A stretch of DNA of 64,000 nucleotides from Xylocopa sonorina. Its lineage: Eukaryota; Arthropoda; Insecta; Hymenoptera; Apidae. Positions within the stretch are counted from its first letter, which is position 1. Each line of letters begins with the position of its first letter. Position numbers and translations under genes: made by a program. Under the pieces are notes generated by a model. That model made no database searches. It was not told where the DNA came from and was given only the letters and a program-made list of their open reading frames with translations. This document shows positions 51,513 to 64,000 of this stretch, piece after piece. The stretch is from the NCBI RefSeq assembly GCF_050948175.1, contig NW_027490400.1:248001-312000 (forward strand). The letters are read 5' to 3'.

Positions 51513-54500
51513 ACACTTCCATGCTAGGAAATAGCGTTTGCAGATGTCTACGTATCGTAGCAATAGAGCTCTAACGCTTCTCAAAACGCGATATAGCACC
51601 TCATTCCTATGTTTCATGATAAGATATAATATTCATTGCGAAGTGTCATGTATACCTCGTATTCGCTTCAAAAGAATGTAAATGCGACACTTCCATGCTA
51701 GGAAATAGCGTTTGCAGATGTCTACGTATCGTAGCAATAGAGTTCTAATGCTTCTCAAAACGCGATATAGCACCCCATTCCTATGCTTCATGATAAGATA
51801 TAATACTCATTGCGAAGTGTCATGTATACCTCGTATTCACTTCAAAAGAATGTAAATGCGACGCTTCCATGCTAGGAAATAGCGTTTGCAGATGTCTACG
51901 TATCGCAGCAATAGAGTTCCAATGCTTCCTAAAACGCGATATCGCATCTCTCTTCTATGTTTCACGATAAGGTATAATATTCATTGCGAAGTGTCATGTA
52001 TACCTCGTATTCACTTCAAAAGAATGTAAATGCGACACTTCCATGCTAGGAAATAGCGTTTGCAGATGTCTACGTGTCGTAGCAATAGAGTTCTAATGCT
52101 TCTTACAACGCGATATCGCATCTCACTGCTATGTTTCATGAGAAGATATAATATTCATTATGGAGTGTTATGTATACCTCGTACTCACTTCAAAAGAATG
52201 TAAATGCGACCCTTCCATCCTAGGAAATGCGTATGCAGATGTCTACGTATCGTAGCAATAGAGTTCTAGTGCTTCTTAGAACGCGATATCGCATCTCACT
52301 TCTATGTTTCATGATAAGATATAATATTCATTGCGAAGTGTCATGTATACCTCGTATTCACTTCAAAAGAACGTACATAAGACACTTCCATGCTAGGAAA
52401 TAGCGTTTGCAGATGTCTACGTATCGTAGCAATAGAGCTCTAACGCTTCTCAAAACGCGATATAGCACCTCATTCCTATGTTTCATGATAAGATATAATA
52501 TTCATTGCGAAGTGTCATGTATACCTCGTATTCGCTTCAAAAGAATGTAAATGCGACACTTCCATGCTAGGAAATAGCGCTTGCAGATGTCTACGTATCG
52601 TAGCAATAGAGTTCTAATGCTTCTCAAAACGCGATATAGCACCCCATTCCTATGTTTCATGATAAGATATAATACTCATTGCGAAGTGTCATGTATACCT
52701 CGTATTCACTTCAAAAGAATGTAAATGCGACACTTCCATGCTAGGAAATAGCGTTTGCAGATGTCTACGTATCGCAGCAATAGAGATCCAATGCTTCCTA
52801 AAACGCGATATCGCATCTCTCTTCTATGTTTCACGATAAGGAATAATATTCATTGCGAAGTGTCATGTACACCTCGTATTCACTTCACAAGAATGTAAAT
52901 GCGACACTTCCTTGCTAGGAAATATTGTTTGCAGATGTCTACGTATCACAGCAATAGAGTACTAATGATCCTTAAAACGAGATGTCGTATTTCATTTCTA
53001 TGTTTCGTAATAAGATATAATATTCATTGTGTAATGTTACGTATACCTCGTATTCACTTCAAAAGAATGTAAATGCGACACTTCCATGCTAGGAAATAGC
53101 GTTCGCAGATGTCTACGTGTCGTAGCAATAGAGTTCTAATGCTTCTTAAAACGCGATATCGCATCCCACTGCTATGTTCATGATAAGATATAATATTCAT
53201 TTTGGAGTGTTATGTGTACCTCGTACTCACTTCAAAAGAATGTAAATGCGACCCTTCCATTCTAGGAAAAAGCGTTTGCAGATGTCTACGTATCGTAGCA
53301 ATAGAGTTCTAATGCTTCTTAAAACGCGATATCGCATCTCATTCCTATGTTTCATGATAAGATATAATATTCATTGCGAAGTGTCATGTATACCTCGATT
53401 TCTCTTCACAAGAATGTAAATGCGACACTTCCTTGCTAGGAAATAGCGTTTGCAGATGTCTACGTATCGCAGCAATAGAGTTCCAATGCTTCCTTAAACG
53501 CGATATCGCATCTCCCTTCTATGTTTCATGATAAGGTATAATATTCATTGCGAAGTGTCATGTATACCTCGTATTCACTTCAAATGAATGTAAATGCGAC
53601 ACTTCCATGCTAGGAAATAGCGTTTGCAGATGTCTACGTATCACAGCAATAGAGTACTAATGCTTCTTAAAACGAGATGTCGTATTTCATTTCTATGTTT
53701 CGTAATAAGATATACTATTCATTGTGTAATGTTATGTATACCTCGTATTCACTTCAGTGGAATGTAAGTGCGAAATTTCGTTGCTAGGAAATAGAGTTTG
53801 CAGATGTCTACGTATATTAGCAATAGAGTTCTAATGCTTCTCAGAACGCGATATAGCACCTCATTCCTATGTTTCATGATAAGATATAATATTCATTATG
53901 GAGTGTTATGTATACCTCGTACTCACTTCAAAAGAAAGTAAATGCGACCCTTCCATGCTAGGGAATAGCCTTTGCAGATGTCTACGTATCGTAGCAATAG
54001 ATTTCTAATGCTTCTTAAAACGCGAAATCGCATCTCACTGCTATGTTTCATGAAAGGATATAATATTCATTGCGAAGTGTCATGTATACCTCGTATTCAC
54101 TTCAAAAGAATGTAAATAAGACACTTCCATGCTAGGAAATAGCGTTTGCAGATGTCTACGTATCGTAGCAAAGGAGTTCTAATGCTTCTTAGAACGCGAT
54201 ATCGCATCTCACATCTATGTTTCATGATAAGATATAATATTCATTGCGAAGTGTCATGTATACCTCGTATTCACTTCAAAAGAATGTAAATATGACACTT
54301 CCATGCTAGGAAATAGCATTTGCAGATGTCTACGTATCGTAGCAATAGAGTTCTAATGCGTCTTAAAACGAGATGCCGCATTTCATTTCTATGTTTCGTG
54401 ATAAGATATAATATTCATTATGGAGTGTTATGTATACATCGTACTCACTTCAAAAGAGTGTAAATGCGACCCTTCCATGCTAGGAAATAGCGTTTGCAGA

Positions 54501-57500
54501 TGTCTACGTATCGTAGCAATAGAGTTCTAATGCTTCTTAGAACGCGATATCGCATCTCACTTCTATGTTTCATGATAAGAAATAATATTCGTTGCGAAGT
54601 GTCATGTATACCTCGTATTCACTTCAGAAGAATGTAAATGCGACACTTCCATGCTAGGAAGTAGCGTTTGCAGATGTCTACGTATCGTAGCAATAGGGTT
54701 CTAATGCTTCTTAGAACGCGATATCGCATCTCACTTCTATGTTCCATGATAAGATATAATATTCATTGCGAAGTGTCATGTATACCTCGATTTCACTTCA
54801 CAAGAATGTAAATGCGACACTTCCTTGCTAGGAAATATTGTTTGCAGATGTCTACGTATCACAGCAATAGAGTACTAATGATCCTTAAAACGAGATGTCG
54901 TATTTCATTTCTATGTTTCGTAATAAGATATAATATTCATTGTGTAATGTTACGTATACCTCGTATTCACTTCAAAAGAATGTAAATGCGACACTTCCAT
55001 GCTAGGAAATAGCGTTCGCAGATGTCTACGTGTCGTAGCAATAGAGTTCTAATGCTTCTTAAAACGCGATATCGCATCTCACTGCTATGTTTCATGATAA
55101 GATATAATATTCATTTTGGAGTGTTATGTGTACCTCGTACTCACTTCAAAAGAATGTAAATGCGACCCTTCCATTCTAGGAAAAAGCGTTTGCAGATGTC
55201 TACGTATCGTAGCAATAGAGTTCTAGTGCTTCTTAAAACGCGATAAAGCATCTCACTTCTATGTTTCATGATAAGATATAATATTCAGTGCGATTTGTCA
55301 TGTATACCTCGAATTCACTTCACAAGAATGTAAATGCGACACTTCCTTGCTAGGAAATAATGTTTGCAGATGTCTACGTATCACAGCAATAGAGTACTAA
55401 TGCTTCTTAAAACGAGATGTCGTATTTCATTTCTATGTTTCATAATGAGATATAATACACATTATGTAATGTTATGTATACCTCGCATTCACTTCAGTGG
55501 AATGTAAGTGCCACATGTCCATGCTAAGAAATAGAGTTTGCAGATGTCTACGGAAATTAGCAATTGAGTTCTAATGCTTCTCAAAACGCGATATAGCACC
55601 TCATTCCTATGTTTCATGATAAGATATAATATTCATTTCGAAGTGTCATGTATATCTCGTATTCACTTCAAAAGAATGTAAATGCGACACTTCCATGCTT
55701 GGAAATAGCGTTTGCAGATGTCTACGTATCGTAGCAATAGAGTTCTAATGCATCTTAAAACGCGATATCGCATCTCACTGCTATGTTTCATGATAAGATA
55801 TAATATTCATTATGGATTGTTATGTATACCTCGTACTCACTTCAAAAGAATGTAAATGCGACCCTTCCATTCTAGGAAATAGCGTTTGCAGATGTCTACG
55901 TATCGTAGCAATAGAGTTCTAGTGCTTCTTAAAACGCGATAAAGCATCTCACTTCTATGTTTCATGATAAGATATAATATTCAGTGCGATTTGTCATGTA
56001 TACCTCGATTTCACTTCACAAGAATGTAAATGCGACACTTCCTTGCTAGGAAATATTGTTTGCAGATGTCTACGTATCACAGAAATAGAGTACTAATGCT
56101 TCTTAAAACGAGATGTCGTATTTCATTTCTATGTTTCGTAATGAGATATAATATTCATTGTGTAATGTTACGTATACCTCGTATTCACTTCAAAAGAATG
56201 TAAATGCGACACTTCCATGCTAGGAAATAGCGTTCGCAGATGTCTACGTGTCGTAGCAATAGAGTTCTAATGCTTCTTAAAACGCGATATCGCATCTCAC
56301 TGCTATGTTTCATGATAAGATATAATATTCATTTTGGAGTGTTATGTGTACCTCGTACTCACTTCAAAAGAATGTAAATGCGACCCTTCCATTCTAGGAA
56401 AAAGCGTTTGCAGATGTCTACGTATCGTAGCAATAGAGTTCTAATGCTACTTAAAACGCGATATCGCATCTCATTCCTATGTTTCATGATAAGATATAAT
56501 ATTCATTGCGAAGTGTCATGTATACCTCGATTTCTCTTCACAAGAATGTAAATGCGACACTTCCTTGCTAGGAAATAGCGTTTGCAGATGTCTACGTATC
56601 GCAGCAATAGAGTTCCAATGCTTCCTTAAACGCGATATCGCATCTCCCTTCTATGTTTCATGATAAGGTATAATATTCATTGCGAAGTGTCATGTATACC
56701 TCGTATTCACTTCAAATGAATGTAAATGCGACACTTCCATGCTAGGAAATAGCGTTTGCAGATGTCTACGTATCACAGCAATAGAGTACTAATGCTTCTT
56801 AAAACGAGATGTCGTATTTCATTTCTATGTTTCGTAATAAGATATACTATTCATTGTGTAATGTTATGTATACCTCGTATTCACTTCAGTGGAATGTAAG
56901 TGCGAAATTTCGTTGCTAGGAAATAGAGTTTGCAGATGTCTACGTATATTAGCAATAGAGTTCTACTGCTTCTCAGAACGCGATATAGCACCTCATTCCT
57001 ATGTTTCATGATAAGATATAATATTCATTATGGAGTGTTATGTATACCTCGTACTCACTTCAAAAGAAAGTAAATGCGACCCTTCCATGCTAGGGAATAG
57101 CCTTTGCAGATGTCTACGTATCGTAGCAATAGATTTCTAATGCTTCTTAAAACGCGAAATCGCATCTCACTGATATGTTTCATGAAAGGATATAATATTC
57201 ATTGCGAAGTGTCATGTATACCTCGTATTCACTTCAAAAGAATGTAAATAAGACACTTCCATGCTAGGAAATAGCGTTTGCAGATGTCTACGTATCGTAG
57301 CAAAGGAGTTCTAATGCTTCTTAGAACGCGATATCGCATCTCACATCTATGTTTCATGATAAGATATAATATTCATTGCGAAGTGTCATGTATACCTCGT
57401 ATTCACTTCAAAAGAATGTAAATATGACACTTCCATGCTAGGAAATAGCATTTGCAGATGTCTACGTATCGTAGCAATAGAGTTCTAATGCGTCTTAAAA

Positions 57501-59465
57501 CGAGATGCCGCATTTCATTTCTATGTTTCGTGATAAGATATAATATTCATTATGGAGTGTTATGTATACATCGTACTCACTTCAAAAGAGTGTAAATGCG
57601 ACCCTTCCATGCTAGGCAATAGCGTTTGCAGATGTCTACGTATCGTAGCAATAGAGTTCTAATGCTTCATAGAACGCGATATCGCATCTCACTTCTATGT
57701 TTCATGATAAGATATAATATTCATTGCGAAGTGTCATGTATACCTCGTATTCACTTCAAAAGAATGTAAATAAGACACTTCCATGCTAGGAAATAGCGTT
57801 TGCAAATGTCTACGTATCGTAGCAATAGAGTTCTAATGCTTCTTAAAACGCGATATCGCATCTCACAGCTATGTTTCATGATAAGATATAATATTCATTA
57901 TGGAGTGTTATGTATACCTCGTACTCACTTCAAAAGAATGTAAATGCGACCCTTCCATGCTAGGAAATAGCCTTTGCAGATGTCTACGTATCGTAGCAAT
58001 AGAGTTCTAATGCTTCTTAGAACGCGACATCGCATCTCACTTCTATGTTTCATGATAAGAAATAATATTCGTTGCGAAGTGTCATGTATACCTCGTATTC
58101 ACTTCAGAAGAATGTAAATGCGACACTTCCATGCTAGGAAGTAGCGTTTGCAGATGTCTACGTATCGTAGCAATAGGGTTCTAATGCTTCTTAGAACGCG
58201 ATATCGCATCTCACTTCTATGTTCCATGATAAGATATAATATTCATTGCTAAGTGTCATGTATACCTCGATTTCACTTCACAAGAATGTAAATGCGACAC
58301 TTCCTTGCTAGGAAATATTGTTTGCAGATGTCTACGTATCACAGCAATAGAGTACTAATGATCCTTAAAACGAGATGTCGTATTTCATTTCTATGTTTCG
58401 TAATAAGATATAATATTCATTGTGTAATGTTACGTATACCTCGTATTCACTTCAAAAGAATGCAAATGCGACACTTCCATGCTAGGAAATAGCGTTCGCA
58501 GATGTCTACGTGTCGTAGCAATAGAGTTCTAATGCTTCTTAAAACGCGATATCGCATCTCACTGCTATGTTTCATGATAAGATATAATATTCATTTTGGA
58601 GTGTTATGTGTACCTCGTACTCACTTCAAAAGAATGTAAATGCGACCCTTCCATTCTAGGAAAAAGCGTTTGCAGATGTCTACGTATCCTAGCAATAGAG
58701 TTCTAATGCTTCTCAAAACGCGATATCGCATCTCACTGCTATGTTTCATGAAAAGATATAATATTCATTGCGAAGTGTCATGTATACCTCGTATTCACTT
58801 CAAAAGAATGTAAATGCGACACTTCCATGCTAGGGAATAGCGTTTACAGATGTCTACGTATCCTAGCAATAGAGTTCTAATGCTTCTCAAAACGCGATAC
58901 CGCAACTCATTCCTATGTTTTATGTAAAGATTTAATATTCATTGCGAAGTGTCATGTATACCTCGTATTCACTTCAAATGAATGTAAATGCGACACTTCC
59001 ATGCTAGGAAATAGCGTTTGCAGATGTCTACGTATCGTAGCAATAGATTTCTAATGCTTCTTAAAACGAGATGTCGCATTTCATTTCTATATTTCGTGAT
59101 AAGATATAATATTCATTGTGGAGTGTTACGTATACATCGTATAAACTTCAAAAGAATTTAAATGCGACACTTCCTTCCTAGGAAATATTGTTTGCAGATG
59201 TCTACGTATCGTAGCAATAGAGTTCTAATGCTCCTTAAAACGCGATATAGCATCTCACTACTATGTTTCATTATAAGATATAATATTCATTTCGAAGTGT
59301 CATGTATACCTCGTATTCAGTTCAAAAGAATGTAAATGCGACACTTCCTTGCTAGGAAATATTGTTTGCAGATGTCTACGTATCGTAGCAATAGAGTTCT
59401 AAAGCTACTTAAAACGCGATATCGCATCTCACTTCTATGTTTCATGATAAGATATAATATTCATT
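51513..59465 (+). repeat. 8-kb block, second copy of the 51-monomer duplication
   Basis: Counterpart of 42,641-50,593. It lacks the extra dimer found at 48,433-49,128 of the first copy, so the offset falls to 8,524 bp over about 57,650-58,210. It is restored to 8,872 bp after about 58,800, because this copy holds two more monomers between about 58,210 and 58,840. The frame at 58,292-58,492, open for 66 codons, exists only because this copy changed gaatgtaaatg to gaatgcaaatg near 58,459, removing the usual stop. It is satellite, not a gene. Confidence 0.9.
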
Positions 59466-62400
59466 GCGAAGTGTCATGTATACCTCGTATTCACTTCAAA
59501 AGGATGTAAATGCGACACTTCCTTGCTAGGAAATAGCGTTTCCAGATGACTACGTGTCGAAACAAAAAAGTTCTAATGATTCTTAAAATGCCATATCGCA
59601 TCTCACTTCTATGTTTCATGATAAGATATAATATTCATTGCGAAGTGTCATGTATACATCGTATTGACTTCAAAAGAATGTAAATGCGACACTTCCATGC
59701 TAGGAAGTAGCGTTTGCAGATGTCTACGTATCGTCGCAATAGAGCTCTAATGCCTCTCAAAACGCGAAATCGCAACTCATTCCTATGTTTCATGATAAGA
59801 TATAATATTAATTGCGAAGTGCCATGTATACCTCGTATTCACTTCAAAAGAATGTAAATGCGACACTTACATGCTAGGAAATAGCGTTTACAGATGTCTA
59901 CGTATCGTAGCAATAGAGTTCTAATGATTCTTAAAATGCCATATCGCATCTCACTTCTATGTTTCATGATTAGATATAATATTCATTGCGAAGAGTCATG
60001 TATACCTCGATTTCACTTCACAAGAATGTAAATGCGACACTTCCTTGCTAGGAAATATTGTTTGCAGATGTCTACGTATCACAGCAATAGAGTACTAATG
60101 ATTCTTAAAACGAGATGTCGTATTTCATATCTATGTTTCGTAATAAGATATAATATACATTGTGTAATGTTACGTATACCTCGTATTCACTTCAGTGGAA
60201 TGTAAGTGCGAAATTTCCTTGCTAGGAAATAGCGTTTGCAGATGTCTACGTATCGTAGCAATAGATTTTTAATGCATCTTAAAACGCGATATCGCATCTC
60301 ACTGCTATGTTTCATGAAAAGATATAATATTCATTGCGAAGTGTCATGTATATCTCGTATTCACTTCAAAAGAATGTAAATGCGACCCTTCCATGCTAGG
60401 AAATAGCGTTTGCAGATGTCTACGTATCGTAGCAATAGAGTTCTAATGCTTCCGAAAACGCGATATCGCATCTCACTTCTATATTTCATGATAAGATATA
60501 ATATTCAATGCGAAGTGTCATGTATACCTCGATTTCACCTCACAAGAATGTAAATGCGACACTTCCTTGCTAGGAAATATTGTTTGCAGATGTCTACGAA
60601 TCACAGCAATAGAGTACTGATGCTTCTTAAAACGAGATGTCGTATTTCATTTCTATGTTTCATGATAAGATATAATATTCATTGCGAAGTGTCATGTATA
60701 TCTCGTATTCACTTCAAAAGAATGTAAATGCGACACTTCCATGCTAGGAAAATTGCGTTTGCAGATGTCTACGTATCGTAGCAATAGAGTTCTAATGCTT
60801 CTTAAAACGCGATATCGCATCTCACTTCTATGTTTCGTGATAAGATATAATATTCATTGTAGAGTGTTATGTATACCTCGTATTCACTACAAAAGAATGT
60901 AAATGCGACACTTCCGTGCTAGGAAACAGCGTTTGCAGATGTCTACGTATCGTAGCAATAGGGTTCTAATGCTTCTTAAAACGCGATATCGCATCTCACT
61001 TCTATCTTTCATGATAAGATATAATATTTATTGCGAAGTGTCATGTATATCTCGTATTCACTTCAAAAGAATGTAAATGCGACACTTCCATGCTAGGGAA
61101 TAGCGTTTACAGATGTCTACGTATCGTAGCAATAGGGTTCTAATGCTTCTTAGAACGCGATATCGCATCTCACTTCTATGTTCCATGATAAGATATAATA
61201 TACATTGCGAAGTGTCATGTATACCTCGATTTCACTTCACAAGAATGTAAATGCGACACTTCCTTGCTAGGAAATATTGTTTGCAGATGTCTACGTATCA
61301 CAGCAATAGAGTACTAATGATCCTTAAAACGAGATGTCGTATTTCATTCCTATGTTTCGTAATAAGATATAATATTCATTGTGTAATGTTACGTATACCT
61401 CGTATTCACTTCAAAAGAATGTAAATGCGACACTTCCATGCTAGGAAATAGCGTTTGCAGATGTCTACGTATCGTAGCGATAGAGTTCTATTGCTTCTTA
61501 GAATGCGATATCGCATATCACTTCTATGTTTCATGATAAGATGTAATATTCATTGCGAAGTGTCATGTATACCTCGTATTCACTTCAAAAGAATGTAAAT
61601 GCGAAACTTCCATGCTAGGAAATAGCGTTTGCAGATGTCTACGTATCGTAGCGATAGAGTTCTAATGCTTCTTAAAACGAGATGTCGCATTTCATTTCCA
61701 TGATTCGTAATAAGATATAATATTCATTGTGGAGTGTCATGTATACCTCGTACTCACATCACAAGAATGTAAATGCGACACATTCATGCAAGGAAATAGC
61801 GTTTGCAGATGTCAACGTATATTAGCAATAGAGATCTAATGCTTCTCAATACGCGATATCGCATCTCATTCCTATGTTTCATTATAAGATATAATACTCA
61901 TTGCGAAGAGTCACGTATACCTCGTATTCACTTCAAATGAATGTAAATGTGACACTTCCATGCTTGGAAATATTGTTTGCAGATGTCTACGCATCGTAGC
62001 AATAGAGTTCTAGTGCTTCTTAAAACGCGATATTGCATCTCACTTCTATCTTTCATGATAAGATATAATATTCATTGCGAAGTTTCATGTATACCTCGTA
62101 TTCACTTCAAAGGATTGTAAATATGACACTTCCAATCTAGGAAATAGCGTTTGCAGATGTCTACGTATCGTAGCAATAGAGTTCTAATGCTTCTTAAAAT
62201 GAGATGCCGCATTTCATTTCTATGTTTCGTGGTAAGATATAATATTCATTGTGGAGTGTTATGTATACCTCGTATTCACTTCAAAAGAATGTAAATGCGA
62301 CACTTCCATGCTAGGAAGTAGCGTTTGCAGATGTCTACGTATCGTAGCAATAGAGTTCTAATGCTTCATAAGCCGCGATATCGCATCTCACTGCTATGTT

Positions 62401-64000
62401 TCATGATAAGATATAATATTCATTGCGAAGTGTCATGTATACCTCGTATTCACTTCAAAAGAATATAAATATGACACTTCCATGCTAGGAAATAGCGTTT
62501 GCAGATGTCTACGTATCGTAGCAATAGAGTTCAAATGCTTCTTAAAACGCGACATCGCATCTCACTGCTATGTTTCATGAGAAGATATAATACTCATTAT
62601 GGAGAGTTATGTATACCTCGTACTCACTGCAAAAGAATGTAAATGCGACCCTTCCATGCTAGGAAATAGCGTTTGCAGGTGTCTACGTATCGTAGCAATT
62701 GCCTTCTACTGCTTCTTAGAACGCGATATCGCATCCCACTTCTATGTTTCATGATAAGATATAATATTCATTGCGAAGTTTCATGTATACCTCGTATTCA
62801 CTTCAAAGGATTGTAAATATGACACTTCCAATCTAGGAAATAGCGTTTGCAGATGTCTACGTATCGTAGCAATAGAGTTCTAATGCTTCTTAAAATGAGA
62901 TGCCGCATTTCATTTCTATGTTTCGTGGTAAGATATAATATTCATTGTGGAGTGTTATGTATACCTCGTATTCACTTCAATAGAATGTAAATGCGACACT
63001 TCCTTGCTAGGAAATAACATTTCCAGATGTCTACGCATAGTAGCAATAGAGTTCTAGCGCTTCTTAAATCGCGATATCGCATCTCACTGCTATGTTTCAT
63101 GAGAAGATATAATATTCATTATGGAGTGTTATGTATACCTCGTACTCACTTCAAAAGAATGTAAATGCGACCCTTCCATGCTAGGAAATAGCGTTTGCAG
63201 GTGTCTACGTATCGTAGCAATTGCCTTCTACTGCTTCTTAGAACGCGATATCGCATCCCACTTCTATGTTTCATGATAAGATATAATATTCATTGCGAAG
63301 TTTCATGTATACCTCGTATTCACTTCAAAGGATTGTAAATATGACACTTCCAATCTAGGAAATAGCGTTTGCACATGTCTACGTATCGTAGCAATAGAGC
63401 TCTAATGCTTCTTAAAATGAGATGCCGCATTTCATTTCTATGTTTCGTGGTAAGATATAATATTCATTGTGGAGTGTTATGTATACCTCGTATTCACTTC
63501 AAAAGAATGTAAATGCGACACTTCCTTGCTAGGAAATAACATTTCCAGATGTCTACGCATAGTAGCAATAGAGTTCTAGCGCTTCTTAAATCGCGATATC
63601 GCATCTCACTTCTATGTTTCGTGATAAGAAATAATATTCATTCTGGAGTGTTATGTATACCTCGTATTCGCTTCAGTGGGATGTAAGTGCGACATGTCCA
63701 TGCCAGGAAATAGAGTTTGCAGATGTCTACGTATATTAGCGATCGAGTTCTAATGCTTCTCAAAACGCGATATAGCACCACATTCCTATGTTTCATGATA
63801 AGATATAATATTCATTGCGAAGTGTCATGTATACCTCGAATTCACTTCAAAAGAATGTAAATGCGACACTTCCATGCTAGGAAGTAGCGTTTGCAGATGT
63901 CTACGTATCGTAGCAATAGAGTTCTAATGCTTCATAAGCCGCGATATCGCATCTCACTGCTATGTTTCATGATAAGATATAATATTCATTGCGAAGTGTC
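59466..64000 (+). repeat. Satellite zone: heterogeneous right part with 3-monomer repeats
   Basis: Monomers become more varied again, with many private variants. A 3-monomer repeat is clear: gccttctactgc at 62,701 and 63,223 (522 bp apart) and gaagtttcatg near 62,776 and 63,298. A 4-monomer spacing (696 bp) links about 62,081 with 62,777, and a 9-monomer spacing (1,566 bp) links the rare ataagccgcgat at 62,369 and 63,935. The last monomer is cut by the window end. No non-satellite DNA appears. Confidence 0.82.

Larger units (their letters stand above)
2557..64000 (+). repeat. Main satellite array, 174-bp monomer, about 353 copies
   Basis: Uninterrupted head-to-tail satellite. The monomer is 174 bp, checked repeatedly by spacing of cattgcgaag (for example 4,277 to 4,451, 4,799 to 4,973, 5,846 to 6,020). 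Taking cattgcgaag as position 1, it holds a gaagtgtc (7-14)/gacacttc (53-60) inverted pair, a gtatac site (17-22), a ttcc...ggaa hairpin (58-71), the dyad ctacgtatcgtag (89-101), the dyad gcgatatcgc (129-138), and an AT-rich end with gatataatatt. GC is about 36% and CpG about 1.6 times expectation on the hand-made consensus. All monomers point the same way. Likely centromeric or pericentromeric heterochromatin, inferred from form only. Confidence 0.98.

Noticed and set aside
58292..58492. Plus-strand ORF of 66 codons as a gene
   Set aside because: Satellite read-through made by the ggaaatattg variant together with a gtaaatg to gcaaatg change; the equivalent place in the other 8-kb copy has a stop.
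2557..64000. CRISPR array
   Set aside because: The whole 174-bp unit repeats without unique spacers, and no cas-like gene is present.
2557..64000. Honeybee AluI (176-bp) satellite family
   Set aside because: The length is close, but that family is named for a regular AluI site, and AGCT is rare here (only in variants such as gagctc and cacagctatg). I cannot compare sequences, so identity is not claimed.
2557..64000. CENP-B box in the monomer
   Set aside because: I see no match to the core TTCG....A..CGGG pattern; the dyads are different sequences.

Overview
The window is almost entirely satellite DNA from a eukaryotic chromosome. I find no gene I can defend. A monomer of 174 bp (about 36% GC, hand-counted on a consensus) repeats head to tail from about 2,557 to 64,000, roughly 353 copies, and runs on past the window edge. 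About seven more diverged copies fill 1-1,203 on the opposite strand. Nothing prokaryotic is visible: no operons, no Shine-Dalgarno-led genes, no rRNA, tRNA or CRISPR. CpG is over-represented in the consensus (9 seen, about 5.7 expected), so this DNA has not been eroded by heavy CpG methylation. That fits many insects but does not identify the host. A one-nucleosome-sized monomer in long arrays with higher-order structure is typical of centromeric or pericentromeric heterochromatin.

Layout: 1-1,203 reversed, degenerate satellite; 1,204-2,556 a non-satellite island of alternating GC-rich and AT-rich blocks, with a 51-bp minisatellite, GC-rich hairpins and one uncharacterised ORF; 2,557-5,320 forward satellite of the main ('cgtag') type but fairly diverged; 5,321-8,720 an older sequence type ('cgaag'), which is also the type of the reversed arm; 8,721-15,650 main-type monomers with short 1-9 monomer duplications; 15,650-44,000 strongly homogenised DNA built from overlapping multi-kilobase duplications with spacings near 7, 10, 13, 17, 20, 28 and 43 monomers; 42,641-59,465 a near-perfect 8-kb tandem duplication with a 51-monomer period, itself containing an 18-monomer higher-order repeat; 59,466-64,000 more heterogeneous satellite ending in 3-monomer repeats.

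Each monomer carries several short dyads: ctacg-tat-cgtag, gcgatatcgc, a ttcc...ggaa hairpin, and an 8-bp inverted pair gaagtgtc/gacacttc. Monomer classes differ in which dyads are intact. Class A keeps the first and breaks the second; class B does the reverse; class C keeps both; class D has neither. A and B often alternate as neighbours. I regard this mutually exclusive dyad pattern as the most interesting signal, because centromeric satellites elsewhere carry alternating monomers with and without a protein-binding box or dyad. Any function here is inference.
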